Shown: positions 39,868 to 48,415 of the stretch, one piece after another | Position numbering within the stretch: position 1 is the stretch's first letter | Layout: every line of letters starts with the position of its first letter | From: Neoluteolibacter marinus | GTDB taxonomy: Bacteria > Verrucomicrobiota > Verrucomicrobiia > Verrucomicrobiales > Akkermansiaceae | DNA: 64,000 bases | Direction of reading: 5' to 3' | Assembly: GCF_014904755.1 (NCBI RefSeq) | Contig: NZ_JACZFQ010000086.1 | Coordinates: 17,553-81,552 of the forward strand | The notes under the pieces: model-generated | Seen by the model: the letters and a program-made list of their open reading frames with translations, nothing else | The model's database searches: none | What the model was told of the DNA's origin: nothing | Translations under genes and position numbers: made by a program

Positions 39868-40869
39868 TCAGACGACGGTCCTGATGTTCAACTTCAGCGT
39901 GTTCACGATGTCGAAGAGCCGGGTGAATTCCCTGACGATGATCTCGACCCGCTTCTTGCTCCGGACATCGGTGAGCATGCCGCCGCCCTCGAACTGGTTC
40001 CTTACGACCGGAACCGAAATCAGCAGGCGTTTGTTCCTGAAACAGAGCTCCAGCTTCGAGGATCCGAAGGCCTCGGCGAGTTCCACGACGCGCTCCATGA
40101 ACGTCGGCGTGAGAAGGTAGCGCGCCTCGATCGGATCGGTCCCCCAAACCTCGAAGTGTTTCTCGAAGCGGGGGTCCTCGAGTTTGATCCTCTCGCCGGA
40201 GTGCTTCCATCCTTTCAGGAAGTTCAGCATCCGTCCCTGGTCCTTGAGCACCACGGTTTGCCCGGAGAATGCCTTCGGGAACGAGAAACTGAACAGGAGA
40301 CCATGGTAAACCTGCTTGGAGCCGCGGTCTTCGTCGCTGCCGGTCTCTGCGCTCAGGAAGCACTCGAAGAGCTCGAAATCGACCCCCGCGTGGCAACCGC
40401 TGAACCGATCCTCGGTTCTGGCTCTGTCGTAGGATGGAACCAAGCGGGCGGCGGAGAATTCACCGAGATTGTGGGAACCGGGACGCTGTTCATACTCGAA
40501 GCCGAAGAAAGCGCTCACCTCCTTCAGAAGGGAGCCTTTCACCGAGGATTTGAGTTCCATGAGCTTCCAGATGGCGGTGCCCAGCCACGAGGCGACGAAA
40601 GCGGCCGTTACCCAGAATGCCCAGCCGGGTCTCCCGTCGTCGCCGGGCTCGAACCATTTCCCGACGTGATAGTGTCGACGCAACGACCAGATCAAAACCG
40701 CCGTCACGACCAATCCGATGGACGAAATCCAGGCGGCCCATGTCCGGGCCTTCCGCTGCTCCGACGCGAGAGCCGCCAGCCGGGGCGAGATACGGTTTGC
40801 GTAGTAATCGTCGAAACCCGCGAGCTCCGGCCGGCTCCGGTCGATCTCGAGTTGCTCATGAACGCTCAT
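39868..40869 (-). CDS. DUF3137-type membrane protein
   Basis: 333 residues with two membrane segments (AAWISSIGLVVTAVLIWSL and AFWVTAAFVASWLGTAIW) near the N-terminus and a long cytoplasmic domain. The domain carries DUF3137-like blocks: HVGVDFELFE-type (GCHAGVDFELFECFL), HGLLFSFSFPKAFSG, ARYLLTPTFMERVVELAEAF and FRNKRLLISVPV. Genes of this family are typically next to lemA, as here: the LemA gene ends 20 bases upstream on the same strand. Biochemical function is unknown. Confidence 0.8.
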   Translation of the reverse strand: MSVHEQLEIDRSRPELAGFDDYYANRISPRLAALASEQRKARTWAAWISSIGLVVTAVLIWSLRRHYHVGKWFEPGDDGRPGWAFWVTAAFVASWLGTAIWKLMELKSSVKGSLLKEVSAFFGFEYEQRPGSHNLGEFSAARLVPSYDRARTEDRFSGCHAGVDFELFECFLSAETGSDEDRGSKQVYHGLLFSFSFPKAFSGQTVVLKDQGRMLNFLKGWKHSGERIKLEDPRFEKHFEVWGTDPIEARYLLTPTFMERVVELAEAFGSSKLELCFRNKRLLISVPVVRNQFEGGGMLTDVRSKKRVEIIVREFTRLFDIVNTLKLNIRTVV

Positions 40870-40889
40870 TCCTATCGGGGGGGCGGGGT

Positions 40890-41474
40890 TTATCCGAGGT
40901 AGTCGCCGGCCGAGACCGGCAGCTTGGCGGCCCCGACGGATTCCTCGTAGAATGGCATGACCTTGATCCCGGCGAGTGCCGCGATCAGGTTGCCCGGAAA
41001 GATCTGGATGGAAGAATTCAAGCTCTCGACCGTGGCATTGTAGGTTCTCCTGGCTGCGGCGAGATGGCCCTCCACCTCGGTGTAGGTGTGTTGCGCCGCG
41101 AGCATGTTGTCGCTCGACCTCAGCTCCGGGTAGCTCTCGGCAGCGGCAAAGATGTTGGTCATCGCCGGTTGGACGGCCGCCGCCGCGGCCAGGTGCTTCT
41201 CCACGCTGCCGGGATCCCCCTTGTCGTAGACCTCCATGGCCCGGCTCCTGAGCTCGGTGAGTTCCTTCATGAGATCCCGCTCATGTTCCATGAAACGACC
41301 GGCAATCTTGAGCACGTTGGGAATCAGGTCGAAGCGCTTGCGCAGCTGGATGTCGATCCCGGACAGCGCTTGCAGGGCCTTGTTTCTCTTCCGCACCATC
41401 CCGGCGTACCATGCGTAAACCGAGATCAGCACGACGACCAACGCTCCACCCCACAGCCAGCCTGATGGATTCAT
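40890..41474 (-). CDS. LemA family protein
   Basis: 194 residues from ATG 41474. This start is chosen for the GAGGAT ribosome-binding site 5 bases upstream and the immediate membrane helix (LWGGALVVVLISVYAWYAGM). The body is the four-helix LemA fold: VRKRNKALQALSGIDIQLRK, RFDLIPNVLKIAGRFMEHER, SSDNMLAAQHTYTEVEGHLA and ARRTYNATVESLNSSIQIFP. LemA proteins are membrane-anchored, with a periplasmic or surface domain, and their function is unsettled. Operon with the DUF3137 gene. A perfect palindrome, CCTCAC-C-GTGAGG (41481-41493), overlaps the ribosome-binding region and may be an operator. Confidence 0.9.
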   Translation of the reverse strand: MNPSGWLWGGALVVVLISVYAWYAGMVRKRNKALQALSGIDIQLRKRFDLIPNVLKIAGRFMEHERDLMKELTELRSRAMEVYDKGDPGSVEKHLAAAAAVQPAMTNIFAAAESYPELRSSDNMLAAQHTYTEVEGHLAAARRTYNATVESLNSSIQIFPGNLIAALAGIKVMPFYEESVGAAKLPVSAGDYLG

Positions 41475-41480
41475 AGGATC

Positions 41481-41493
41481 CTCACCGTGAGGG
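41481..41493. promoter_or_regulatory. 13-bp palindrome over the LemA ribosome-binding region
   Basis: CCTCACCGTGAGG is symmetric around one base and lies 7-19 bases before the LemA start on its template strand. It could bind a repressor or affect translation. Not matched elsewhere in the window. Confidence 0.3.
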
Positions 41494-41595
41494 GTTCTGC
41501 CATCATGGACAACAACAAAGGTCGATGTAAGAAAATGAACGCGGCCGTCCGCGGCTCCGGGTGATGGATCTCTTTGGCTTCGGGAAAAAGATAAG

Positions 41596-41607
41596 CATTT
41601 CGAAATG
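41596..41607. promoter_or_regulatory. CATTTCGAAATG palindrome in a divergent promoter region
   Basis: A perfect 12-bp palindrome between the LemA gene (minus) and the lipoprotein gene (plus), 43 bases before the GTG at 41650. The same ATTTCGAAATG occurs at 4442-4452. A candidate transcription-factor site; two occurrences are weak support. Confidence 0.3.
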
Positions 41608-41649
41608 TAAGGGCTTGATTGAAGTCTTTCCTTCATCGCGGAATCCCGC

Positions 41650-42375
41650 GTGGAGACATTTCATACTTCAGAGGTCAGGCCGGAAGGCCTTCGTGCGCGG
41701 TGGCGGTCGGTGTGGCGGGCGGTTTTCTCAATCCTGCCGGCCGCGCTCCTGTTTTCATCCTGTGGGATGCCCGGCAATCTCACCCGGGAAGAACTTCAGG
41801 CGCGTGGACTCAAACCGGGCGAGGGCCTTATCGTGGGGACCTTCCGCGTCCAGACTTTCAACCGCGATGGGGAAGAGGTGAATGGTTCCGTCTCGGGAAT
41901 CGCCATCGGCGGGAAGGGCGGAGAGAAGGGATTCCGGGTTTCGCCGGGCAATTTTTCCAAGACCGACGAGACCTTTGCCATTCCGGTTCCTGCGGGCGAC
42001 TACGAACTCAACTACTGGTCCATCACTGCCATGGGATACAACCAGACGATGACGGTTTCCAACCGGCTGCCGATGTCGGTCCCGTTCAAGGTGAACGCCG
42101 GGGAAGCGGCCTACATCGGGAGGGTCGATGCAATCTCGATCTACGGGAAAAACATCATCCAGCTTCCCGTTTTCGGCCAGGGGATGGTCGTGATCACGGA
42201 TCACTACGACGCGGAAGCCGGACGCATCGCCCGCGACTACCCGCTGGTGCCCAAGAATCGCATCCGGAGAACCGATGTGCCGAAGGGATATCTCAGCGAA
42301 ATGAAACGCATCGCGGACACCCCGCAGCGGACGATCTGGAACATGTTCAAGAAGAAGTCGGCCCCGGAGGGGTGA
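41650..42375 (+). CDS. Lipoprotein of unknown function
   Basis: 241 residues if the GTG at 41650 is used. A second GTG at 41710 would give a compact lipoprotein signal (WRAVFSILPAALLFSSC) and may be the true start. The lipobox is FSSC, followed by GMPGNLT. The mature part is about 200 residues, mostly beta (GLIVGTFRVQTFNRDGEEVN, FAIPVPAGDYELNYWSITAM) with a helical basic end. It may be a periplasmic carboxypeptidase-regulatory-like beta sandwich, judging from the PAGDYEL strand pattern, but this is tentative. It is divergent from the lemA operon and 114 bases upstream of the heparinase-like gene. Confidence 0.65.
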   Translation: METFHTSEVRPEGLRARWRSVWRAVFSILPAALLFSSCGMPGNLTREELQARGLKPGEGLIVGTFRVQTFNRDGEEVNGSVSGIAIGGKGGEKGFRVSPGNFSKTDETFAIPVPAGDYELNYWSITAMGYNQTMTVSNRLPMSVPFKVNAGEAAYIGRVDAISIYGKNIIQLPVFGQGMVVITDHYDAEAGRIARDYPLVPKNRIRRTDVPKGYLSEMKRIADTPQRTIWNMFKKKSAPEG

Positions 42376-42489
42376 CCTTTTCGGAGAAAATCCCCGGTGC
42401 CGGCGGGAATCGCCGCGGGGCGTGTGGACCGGCCATCTTCTCTATGGCCGGCGAAACAATCCCGCTCTCTCCGCCCGTATGGCGTCGGC

Positions 42490-44262
42490 ATGTGGAGGAT
42501 ATTCGGAGTTTGGCTGCTGACACTCGCGGGGACGCTGGCCGGCCCGTTTGCCGGAAAGGAGCATCCGAGGCTCTGGTTGCCGGAGTCGGGTGAAGCCCGC
42601 GTCCGTGAAACATTGGATTCCGACCCGCTGGCCGCCGGCTTGCAGGCCCTGGCGATCGGGGAAGCGGAGCGGATCCTCAAGGAGCGGACCTGCCGCTTCG
42701 AGATCCCCGACGGCCTGCGACTGCTTGCCGAGTCGAGGCGGGCGCTGCACAACGTCATGCACAGTGCCTGGGCCTGGCGGATCACCGGCGAGGATAGGTT
42801 CCGCCGGCGTGCCGTCGACGAGCTGGAAGCCGCCTGCGCGATGGAAAACTGGAACCCGCGCCACTTCCTCGACGTGGCGGAGATGGCGACCGCGGTGGCC
42901 ACGGGATATGACTGGCTTTACGACACCCTTACTCCCGGGCAAAGGGAGATGTGCGAGAAGGCGCTCGTCGAAAAAGCCCTGAAGCCCGCGAAGGAGGTCT
43001 ACGACAAGGGGAACTGGTGGTCCAAGCCGGGCAACAACTGGTCGCAGGTCTGCGGCAGCGGGATCGCCCTCGCCGCCGCGGCGATCGACGGCCGTGACGA
43101 GGGTCTTGCCGGAAACCTGTTCCAACGCGGCCTCGACCTCGTCGGGAACTGCAGCCGCTTCTACGAACCGGACGGCATGTATCCGGAGGGCCCCGCCTAC
43201 TGGCATTATGGTAGCGACTACCACGTGATGCTGCTCGGCGCGTGCGGGCCGCTGGGGCAGAAATATCACGACGATCCCATCCTGCGGAAAGCCGGGGACT
43301 CGATCATGCACCTGACGAGCAACACCCGCTTGAACTACAACTTCGCGGACGGGAATGCCTCGCGGGAAGTCCCGTCGCCGGCGCAGTGCTGGCTGGCATC
43401 CCGTTACGGCGACGGGGCCCAGGCCGCGCACGTGCGCAGGCTCTTCGCCCGCGCCCTCGAGGAGGGCGGGGGAAAGTTCCGCCCCGACCGTTGCTTCCCG
43501 CTGTCGATCCTGTGGCTGCCGCCCGCGTCCCTGGCCAGCGCGGATCCGGCGGGTGCGGCGGTTTTTCATGGCGAGCAGTCGATGGCGCTCTTCCGCACCG
43601 GGTGGAACGGGAAGGATCCGTGGTTCGCCATCAAGGGCGGAACGCCTGCCGCCAGCCACGGCCACATGGATGCGGGTTCGTTCTGCTACGACGCGCACGG
43701 CGAGCGCTGGATCCACGACCTCGGCAGCGACAACTACAACCTGCCCTCCTATTTCAGCGGCAAGCGCTGGACATACTACCGCCTCCAGAACCGGTCCCAC
43801 AATACCCTGGAGATCGGGGGCAAGCTGCAGAACGCCAAGGCCAAGCCATGCCCGGTCATCGGCTCCTCGCTCGAGGGCGATTCCTTCATGGTCAGCTTCG
43901 ACCTCAGCGATGCCTATGCAGGGTCCGCGGACAAGGTGGTCCGCTCCGCGACCTTCGACCGGAAGACCGGGGTCGTGCGCATCGAGGACCGGATTGAGTC
44001 GCCGGTGGGCGAAGTCGTCTGGCGGGCCTTCGCCGACGTGCCGCCGGTGATGGACGGCGACTCGGTGACGATCTCGAGGCCGGGACGGGGCATCACCCTC
44101 CGCGATCTTTCCGGTGCCGGCGTATGGTCGGTTGCGGAGGCGACGCCGCCGACCGCCGGGGAGAACCAGAACAAGAACTATCGCGCGGTCGTCCTCACCG
44201 TGCCGAAGGCCGACCGCGTGAACATCGCGGTCGAGATCCGGCCGTGGTCGAAGCCCCGCTGA
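42490..44262 (+). CDS. Heparinase II/III-family polysaccharide lyase-like protein
   Basis: 590 residues from ATG 42490 (MWRIFGVWLLTLAGTLAG). The mature part begins GKEHPRLWLPES. Residues about 60-350 form an all-helical toroid (AWAWRITGEDRFRRRAVDEL, MATAVATGYDWLYDTLTPGQ, NNWSQVCGSGIALAAAAI, EPDGMYPEGPAYWHYGSDYH). About 370-590 is the heparinase II/III beta-sandwich, with SHGHMDAGSFCYDAHGERW, DLGSDNYNLPSYF and NRSHNTLEIGG. The Tyr in YPEGPAYWHYG and the His in HGHMDAG correspond to conserved active-site positions of this superfamily. Likely role: cleavage of uronic-acid polysaccharides outside the cytoplasm. It fits the nearby sulfatase and glycosidase-like genes. Confidence 0.85.
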   Translation: MWRIFGVWLLTLAGTLAGPFAGKEHPRLWLPESGEARVRETLDSDPLAAGLQALAIGEAERILKERTCRFEIPDGLRLLAESRRALHNVMHSAWAWRITGEDRFRRRAVDELEAACAMENWNPRHFLDVAEMATAVATGYDWLYDTLTPGQREMCEKALVEKALKPAKEVYDKGNWWSKPGNNWSQVCGSGIALAAAAIDGRDEGLAGNLFQRGLDLVGNCSRFYEPDGMYPEGPAYWHYGSDYHVMLLGACGPLGQKYHDDPILRKAGDSIMHLTSNTRLNYNFADGNASREVPSPAQCWLASRYGDGAQAAHVRRLFARALEEGGGKFRPDRCFPLSILWLPPASLASADPAGAAVFHGEQSMALFRTGWNGKDPWFAIKGGTPAASHGHMDAGSFCYDAHGERWIHDLGSDNYNLPSYFSGKRWTYYRLQNRSHNTLEIGGKLQNAKAKPCPVIGSSLEGDSFMVSFDLSDAYAGSADKVVRSATFDRKTGVVRIEDRIESPVGEVVWRAFADVPPVMDGDSVTISRPGRGITLRDLSGAGVWSVAEATPPTAGENQNKNYRAVVLTVPKADRVNIAVEIRPWSKPR

Positions 44263-44652
44263 ACCATCCGGTCCGGGTTGCCCGCGGGGGGATCGGTCTT
44301 TGAGGCAATGGACCCCGCCGAGGCTGCGTTACCTGTGATCCGCGTGCCATGTCACGATCCTGCTTCAAGGCCACCCGGTTCATCGGGGAGAGCTGCCGCG
44401 GGGAATGCCGGGGCGGAGCTTCCACCCACATGGCGGTGCCTGCAACCGGTCGCCGGCGGATGCAGACTCGCGCGCCCGTCCCGTTGGCTTGGATTTCGAA
44501 GCACGGTTTGCACCAATGCGGCTCAAGGTCGTCGGTTGGGTCCCTAGCCAAGAGATCATCGGGAATCTCCTCGAGATAAAGCTCGATTTGGAATGGCAAT
44601 CGCTCGGGTTTTGGTGGATTAGGGACGATCACCCCCAACCCCGCCGAAGTCC
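44263..44652. other. Intergenic region with a weak minus-strand reading frame
   Basis: 390 bases without a recognised gene. On the minus strand, 44671 leftwards reads a protein-like start (about 60 residues, including RLPFQIELYLEEIPDDLLAR and LEPHWCKPCFEIQANG). It then becomes Arg/Pro-rich low-complexity sequence and runs into the heparinase-like gene. It may be a small or decayed gene, but it overlaps the start of the next gene and has no clear homolog. The plus-strand frames look spurious. Confidence 0.3.
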
Positions 44653-47103
44653 ATGAAATGCATAGTCCCATATTGGGCCTTCGCGGTTCTTGTCGCGGAA
44701 GGAGCGGAAGGACCGCCAGTCAATGTACAGGGAGAGCTGCGGATGTGGCACAAGATTACCCTGGTTTGTGAAGGGCCGGCGGCCAGCGAGACCGCGGGGA
44801 TCGGTCCTGAACAAGGGGAAAACCCGTTCACCTACTACCGCGTCAACGCGCGCTTTTCGCATGCGGCCTCCGGGAAGTCTTACGTGGTTCCCGGATACTT
44901 CGCGGCTGACGGGGACGCGGCGGACACTGGCGCGACCGCGGGCAACCTCTGGCATGTCCATTTTGCGCCGGACGAAACCGGAACGTGGAGCTGGTCGGTT
45001 TCGTTCCGGGAAGGTGACGACATCGCGGTTGACGTGAATCCGGCCGCCGGCAGCGCCGTCGCGGGACCGGACGGGGCGGCGGGGAGCTTCATCGTCCTTC
45101 CCACCGACAAGAGCGGGCGCGACTTGCGCGGCAAGGGGCGGCTCGAATACGTCGGCAAGCATCACCTGCGCTTTGCCGGCACCGGCGAGTATTTCATGAA
45201 ATGCGGGACCGACTCCCCCGAGAACCTGCTGGCGTACGAGGACTTCGACGGCACCCCGGACGCGGGCGGACGGCGCAAGTCGTGGAGCGATCATCAGGTC
45301 GACTTCGACGAGGCGGAGGCGGGACCCTACACTTGGTCGGATCCGCTGGCCCCGGAGTCGCCGGTCAAGGGCACCGAGCTGTTGGGCGCGATCCGCTATC
45401 TATCGGCGCAAGGGCTCAACGCATTTTCGTTTCTCACCTTCAGCCTCGACGGCGACGACGACAACGTGTTCCCCCATCTGATCAATGCCGCCGAGACATT
45501 CGGGACCTCCGGCACCAACGATCGCTGGAACGGGGACAAGGTGCACCACGACCGTTTCGACATTTCGAAGCTGGCGCAGTGGGAGCAGGTGTTTTCCTAC
45601 GCGGCGGTCCGGGGAATGTATCTCCACTTCAAGACCTTCGAAAACGAAAGCTGCGAGTTGATGGATGATCCATCCGAAGGAATCGGCCCCGAACGCAAGC
45701 TCTACTACCGGGAGCTGGTCGCCCGGTTCTCCCACCACCTCGCGCTGAATTGGAATCTGTCGGAGGAATTGATCAACAGCCAGGGACAGCGAAAAGCTTT
45801 CGCCCTGTGGTTGCACGACAACGATCCCTACCGGCACCCGATCGTGTTTCACACCGGATCGACTCGTCACAACCTCTACAATTCGATGCTCGGGAATGCG
45901 TCGAAATTGACGGGAATCTCGCTCCAGCCGGATGACCAGGTCGACTTCTCCTCGGTGTTCACCGATTCCAAGACCTGGGTCGACAAGTCAGCCGCCGCGG
46001 GGCGTCCATGGGTGGTGGCGTGCGATGAGCCCGGCAACTCGCGAAATGCGCTCCGTCCCGACGACGACGCGGGAAACAGTCACCGCGATGCGCGGGTGAA
46101 CGCACTTTGGGCCAACCCGATGGCGGGAGGAGCCGGATTGGAATGGTACTTCGGCTACGACCATGCCGAGTCCGATCTCACCTGCGAGGACTTCCGCAGC
46201 CGCTCCCTCTTCTGGCCCCTCTGCAAGCACATGCTCGACTTCTGGGCAAGCGGCGGAGTGCCGTTCTGGGAAATGGTCAACGACGACACCCTCGTCACCA
46301 CCCTGGTGGGCGGCGAGCGGGTTCAGGATGTCTCCGCCCATTGCCTGATGAAGCCGGGGGACGTCTACGTGGTGCAACTCACGGCGGGCGGCTCCACCGA
46401 CCTGACCTTGCCCGCCGGCGACTTCGGCATCCATTGGTACGATCCACGTGGTGGAGGATCGCTGCAGGGCGGATCGGTCCCGGCGGTGACAGGCGGTGGT
46501 CCGGTCAATCTCGGGACGGCGCCGGATTCGCCCGCGGACGATTGGATCGTGCTCGTCCGCCGGATCACCACGAACCAGGCGCCGGCTTTCGGCGGCGTGA
46601 AGCTGGCCACCGGATTCGATACGCCTGCCTCCATTTCAGTACCGAAGTTGCTGTTCGTGGCGTCTGATCCCGATGGCGATCCGGTGGTGCTGGACTCGGC
46701 CGGCCCGCGGTCGGCATTCGGCGGTTCGGTGACCGCGGATGGCAGCTCGATCATGTACATTCCCCTGTTCGGGTTTTCCGGGCCGGACACGTTTCCGATC
46801 ACCGTCCGCGATTCGCACGGTGCCACCACGACCGGGCTGGCCCGCGTGGTGGTGAGGCCGCCGCCAGATGGCGGGGGAACCGGCAGCAACCGTGTGAATC
46901 TGCAGCCGGCGGGAACCAGTATGATTCTCCGGTTCCAGGCAGTTCCCGGGGCCACCTATGTCGTCCAGCGTTCGGTCGACCTCGAGTCCTGGGATAGCAT
47001 TCACACGGGAATGACGAACCGTACCGGGACGTTGGAATTTCCCGATCTTTCGCCCCCGGCGTCCGGTGCCTATTACCGCGTCAACCTTCCAGCGGAACCA
47101 TGA
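44653..47103 (+). CDS. DUF5060-containing glycoside hydrolase-like protein
   Basis: 816 residues from ATG 44653 (MKCIVPYWAFAVLVAEGAEG, a short, weak signal peptide). Residues about 25-150 match DUF5060 (GELRMWHKITLVCEGP, FHAP-like VHFAPDETGTWSWSVSF). About 160-560 looks like a TIM-barrel catalytic region (FMKCGTDSPENLLAYEDFDG, YLSAQGLNAFSFLTFSLDGD, RGMYLHFKTFENES). Candidate acids lie in NWNLSEEL and WVVACDEPGNS. About 560-650 is a beta domain, about 655-735 a cadherin-like Ig domain (ASDPDGDPVVLDSAG). The C-terminal module is ATYVVQRSVDLESWDS to AYYRVNLPAEP. Probable extracellular polysaccharide hydrolase. The stop overlaps the next start (ATGA at 47100-47103). A partial copy of the 20.5/21.0-kb palindromic repeat lies within its signal-peptide codons. 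Confidence 0.8.
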   Translation: MKCIVPYWAFAVLVAEGAEGPPVNVQGELRMWHKITLVCEGPAASETAGIGPEQGENPFTYYRVNARFSHAASGKSYVVPGYFAADGDAADTGATAGNLWHVHFAPDETGTWSWSVSFREGDDIAVDVNPAAGSAVAGPDGAAGSFIVLPTDKSGRDLRGKGRLEYVGKHHLRFAGTGEYFMKCGTDSPENLLAYEDFDGTPDAGGRRKSWSDHQVDFDEAEAGPYTWSDPLAPESPVKGTELLGAIRYLSAQGLNAFSFLTFSLDGDDDNVFPHLINAAETFGTSGTNDRWNGDKVHHDRFDISKLAQWEQVFSYAAVRGMYLHFKTFENESCELMDDPSEGIGPERKLYYRELVARFSHHLALNWNLSEELINSQGQRKAFALWLHDNDPYRHPIVFHTGSTRHNLYNSMLGNASKLTGISLQPDDQVDFSSVFTDSKTWVDKSAAAGRPWVVACDEPGNSRNALRPDDDAGNSHRDARVNALWANPMAGGAGLEWYFGYDHAESDLTCEDFRSRSLFWPLCKHMLDFWASGGVPFWEMVNDDTLVTTLVGGERVQDVSAHCLMKPGDVYVVQLTAGGSTDLTLPAGDFGIHWYDPRGGGSLQGGSVPAVTGGGPVNLGTAPDSPADDWIVLVRRITTNQAPAFGGVKLATGFDTPASISVPKLLFVASDPDGDPVVLDSAGPRSAFGGSVTADGSSIMYIPLFGFSGPDTFPITVRDSHGATTTGLARVVVRPPPDGGGTGSNRVNLQPAGTSMILRFQAVPGATYVVQRSVDLESWDSIHTGMTNRTGTLEFPDLSPPASGAYYRVNLPAEP

Positions 47104-47753
47104 AAGCGATACCTTTGGGAGTCCTGTTGCTGGCGGGTCCGGCGCGGGCGGCCACGATCTCGACGGAATGGACCGTCCACGCCCTGGTGCCCGACAATAC
47201 GGAACTCGGGTGGTCGGACAGCCGGATGCTGTCGACCGGCTTCGGCACGATCGAAAGCGTGGAGTTGCATCTGGAGATCGATGGAGGATTCAACGGCGAC
47301 CTTTATGCCTACTTGATCCACACCACCGCCGGAGGCACGGGTTTCAGTGTTCTTCTCAATCGGGTCGGCCGGACGGCGGGCAACCCGGACGGTTCGTTCA
47401 CCTCCGGAATGGACGTGACCTTTTCCGCGGAGGCCAGCCAGGACATCCATACCTATTCGGGCAGCATTTTTTCCGGCGACTTCCTGCCGGACGCGCGGGA
47501 AACACCATGGGATGAAGTGGTCGATACCGATCCGCGCACCGCCACCTTGTCGAGTTTCAACGGCCTTGATGCCGACGGGATCTGGACCTTGTTTGTCGCC
47601 GACGTGTCGCCGGTATTCCAGTCGACCGTGGTCAGCTGGGGGTTGACGGTCACCGCGACCCCCGAAATATCGGGCGTGGTGCCCACCGGTGGCCTGGTGA
47701 TGGCCGCGTTGCTCCGGCGATTGCGCCGGCGGGCGGAACGAGACGGCGGCTGA
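47100..47753 (+). CDS. P-domain-like secreted protein with atypical PEP-CTERM-like tail
   Basis: 217 residues, translationally coupled to the DUF5060 gene by a 4-base overlap. Signal peptide MKAIPLGVLLLAGPARA. Residues about 20-180 resemble the proprotein-convertase P domain, a jelly-roll (IESVELHLEIDGGFNGDLYA, NGLDADGIWTLFVADVSP). The tail TPEISGVVPTGGLVMAALLR followed by RLRRRAERDGG has the layout of PEP-CTERM (PE motif, short helix, Arg cluster), but with PEI in place of PEP. It may be an exosortase-type substrate of a variant class. P domains often stabilise or deliver a partner enzyme, so it may act with the DUF5060 protein. Confidence 0.75.
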   Translation: MKAIPLGVLLLAGPARAATISTEWTVHALVPDNTELGWSDSRMLSTGFGTIESVELHLEIDGGFNGDLYAYLIHTTAGGTGFSVLLNRVGRTAGNPDGSFTSGMDVTFSAEASQDIHTYSGSIFSGDFLPDARETPWDEVVDTDPRTATLSSFNGLDADGIWTLFVADVSPVFQSTVVSWGLTVTATPEISGVVPTGGLVMAALLRRLRRRAERDGG

Positions 47754-48415
47754 TTGCGCCGACCCTGAACGGGGATGCCGCGCATGCCATGGCTTGAATG
47801 TTTGCAAGCCGGCGAACGGGGGATTGGAAGCGAGATCGGTGACTTCAACTTGTTCGACCAGAGGACGCCGAACAGGGCTCGGATGCCTGAAGATTCCCGC
47901 AATTCATCCGGGAGAATCCGATGGGATCGCGTCTTTCGCTGGCCGTTCCCAAGGACGTTTTTTGAAACCCATCCGCCATGCCCGGAGCGAGTACGGATCC
48001 GATGCCCGGCCGCAGAATGTTTCCGGCCGCTGATCCTGTGCTCCCGTCAGCTTGTCGGGCGATGCCCCGTGGTTTCGTCGCACCGGGATCGAGAAGCCAT
48101 GATTCGCGGCTGCCGTTTGAATGAACTTTTGAATGAAGCGCCGGGCCGGGAGGGGCTTTCCTACGGCGACCTCCCCAGGAATCCCGACGCCCCCATGGCT
48201 CCCCCGTTCTCCCCGCAAGCAACCGTTGGTCCGGCACCGGCGGTCGGCTGGTTTCCCGTTTTCCGCGGGTGCCTCTCATTCGCTCGATGCGGGACGCAGG
48301 CAGGGGCCTTCGCGGGCTGCCTCGTCCGGGGAGGGTTGGGATCCATCGCTTCCGGTCGTTCCCGGGTGGGTCCCCTCCATTTGCAATCGTTGGAACTCTT
48401 CCCCAAACCATACCA
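47754..48415. other. 662-base gap with no convincing gene
   Basis: Apart from the hairpin at 47791-47810, nothing definite was found. A plus-strand frame (47775-48419) and its minus-strand counterparts are open, but rich in Pro, Arg, Cys and Ser without a domain pattern, which is typical of chance frames in GC-rich DNA. The right part should hold the promoter of the beta-helix gene at 48416. Confidence 0.5.
47791..47810 (+). terminator. Stem-loop after the P-domain gene
   Basis: GGCTTG-AATGTTTG-CAAGCC, a 6-bp stem 38 bases after the stop at 47753. A modest terminator candidate without a T-run. Confidence 0.35.

Noticed and set aside
44195..44671. 158-codon minus-strand frame as a real gene
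   Set aside because: The first 60 residues look protein-like, but the rest is low-complexity Arg/Pro sequence overlapping the heparinase-like gene. It is kept only as a weak note.
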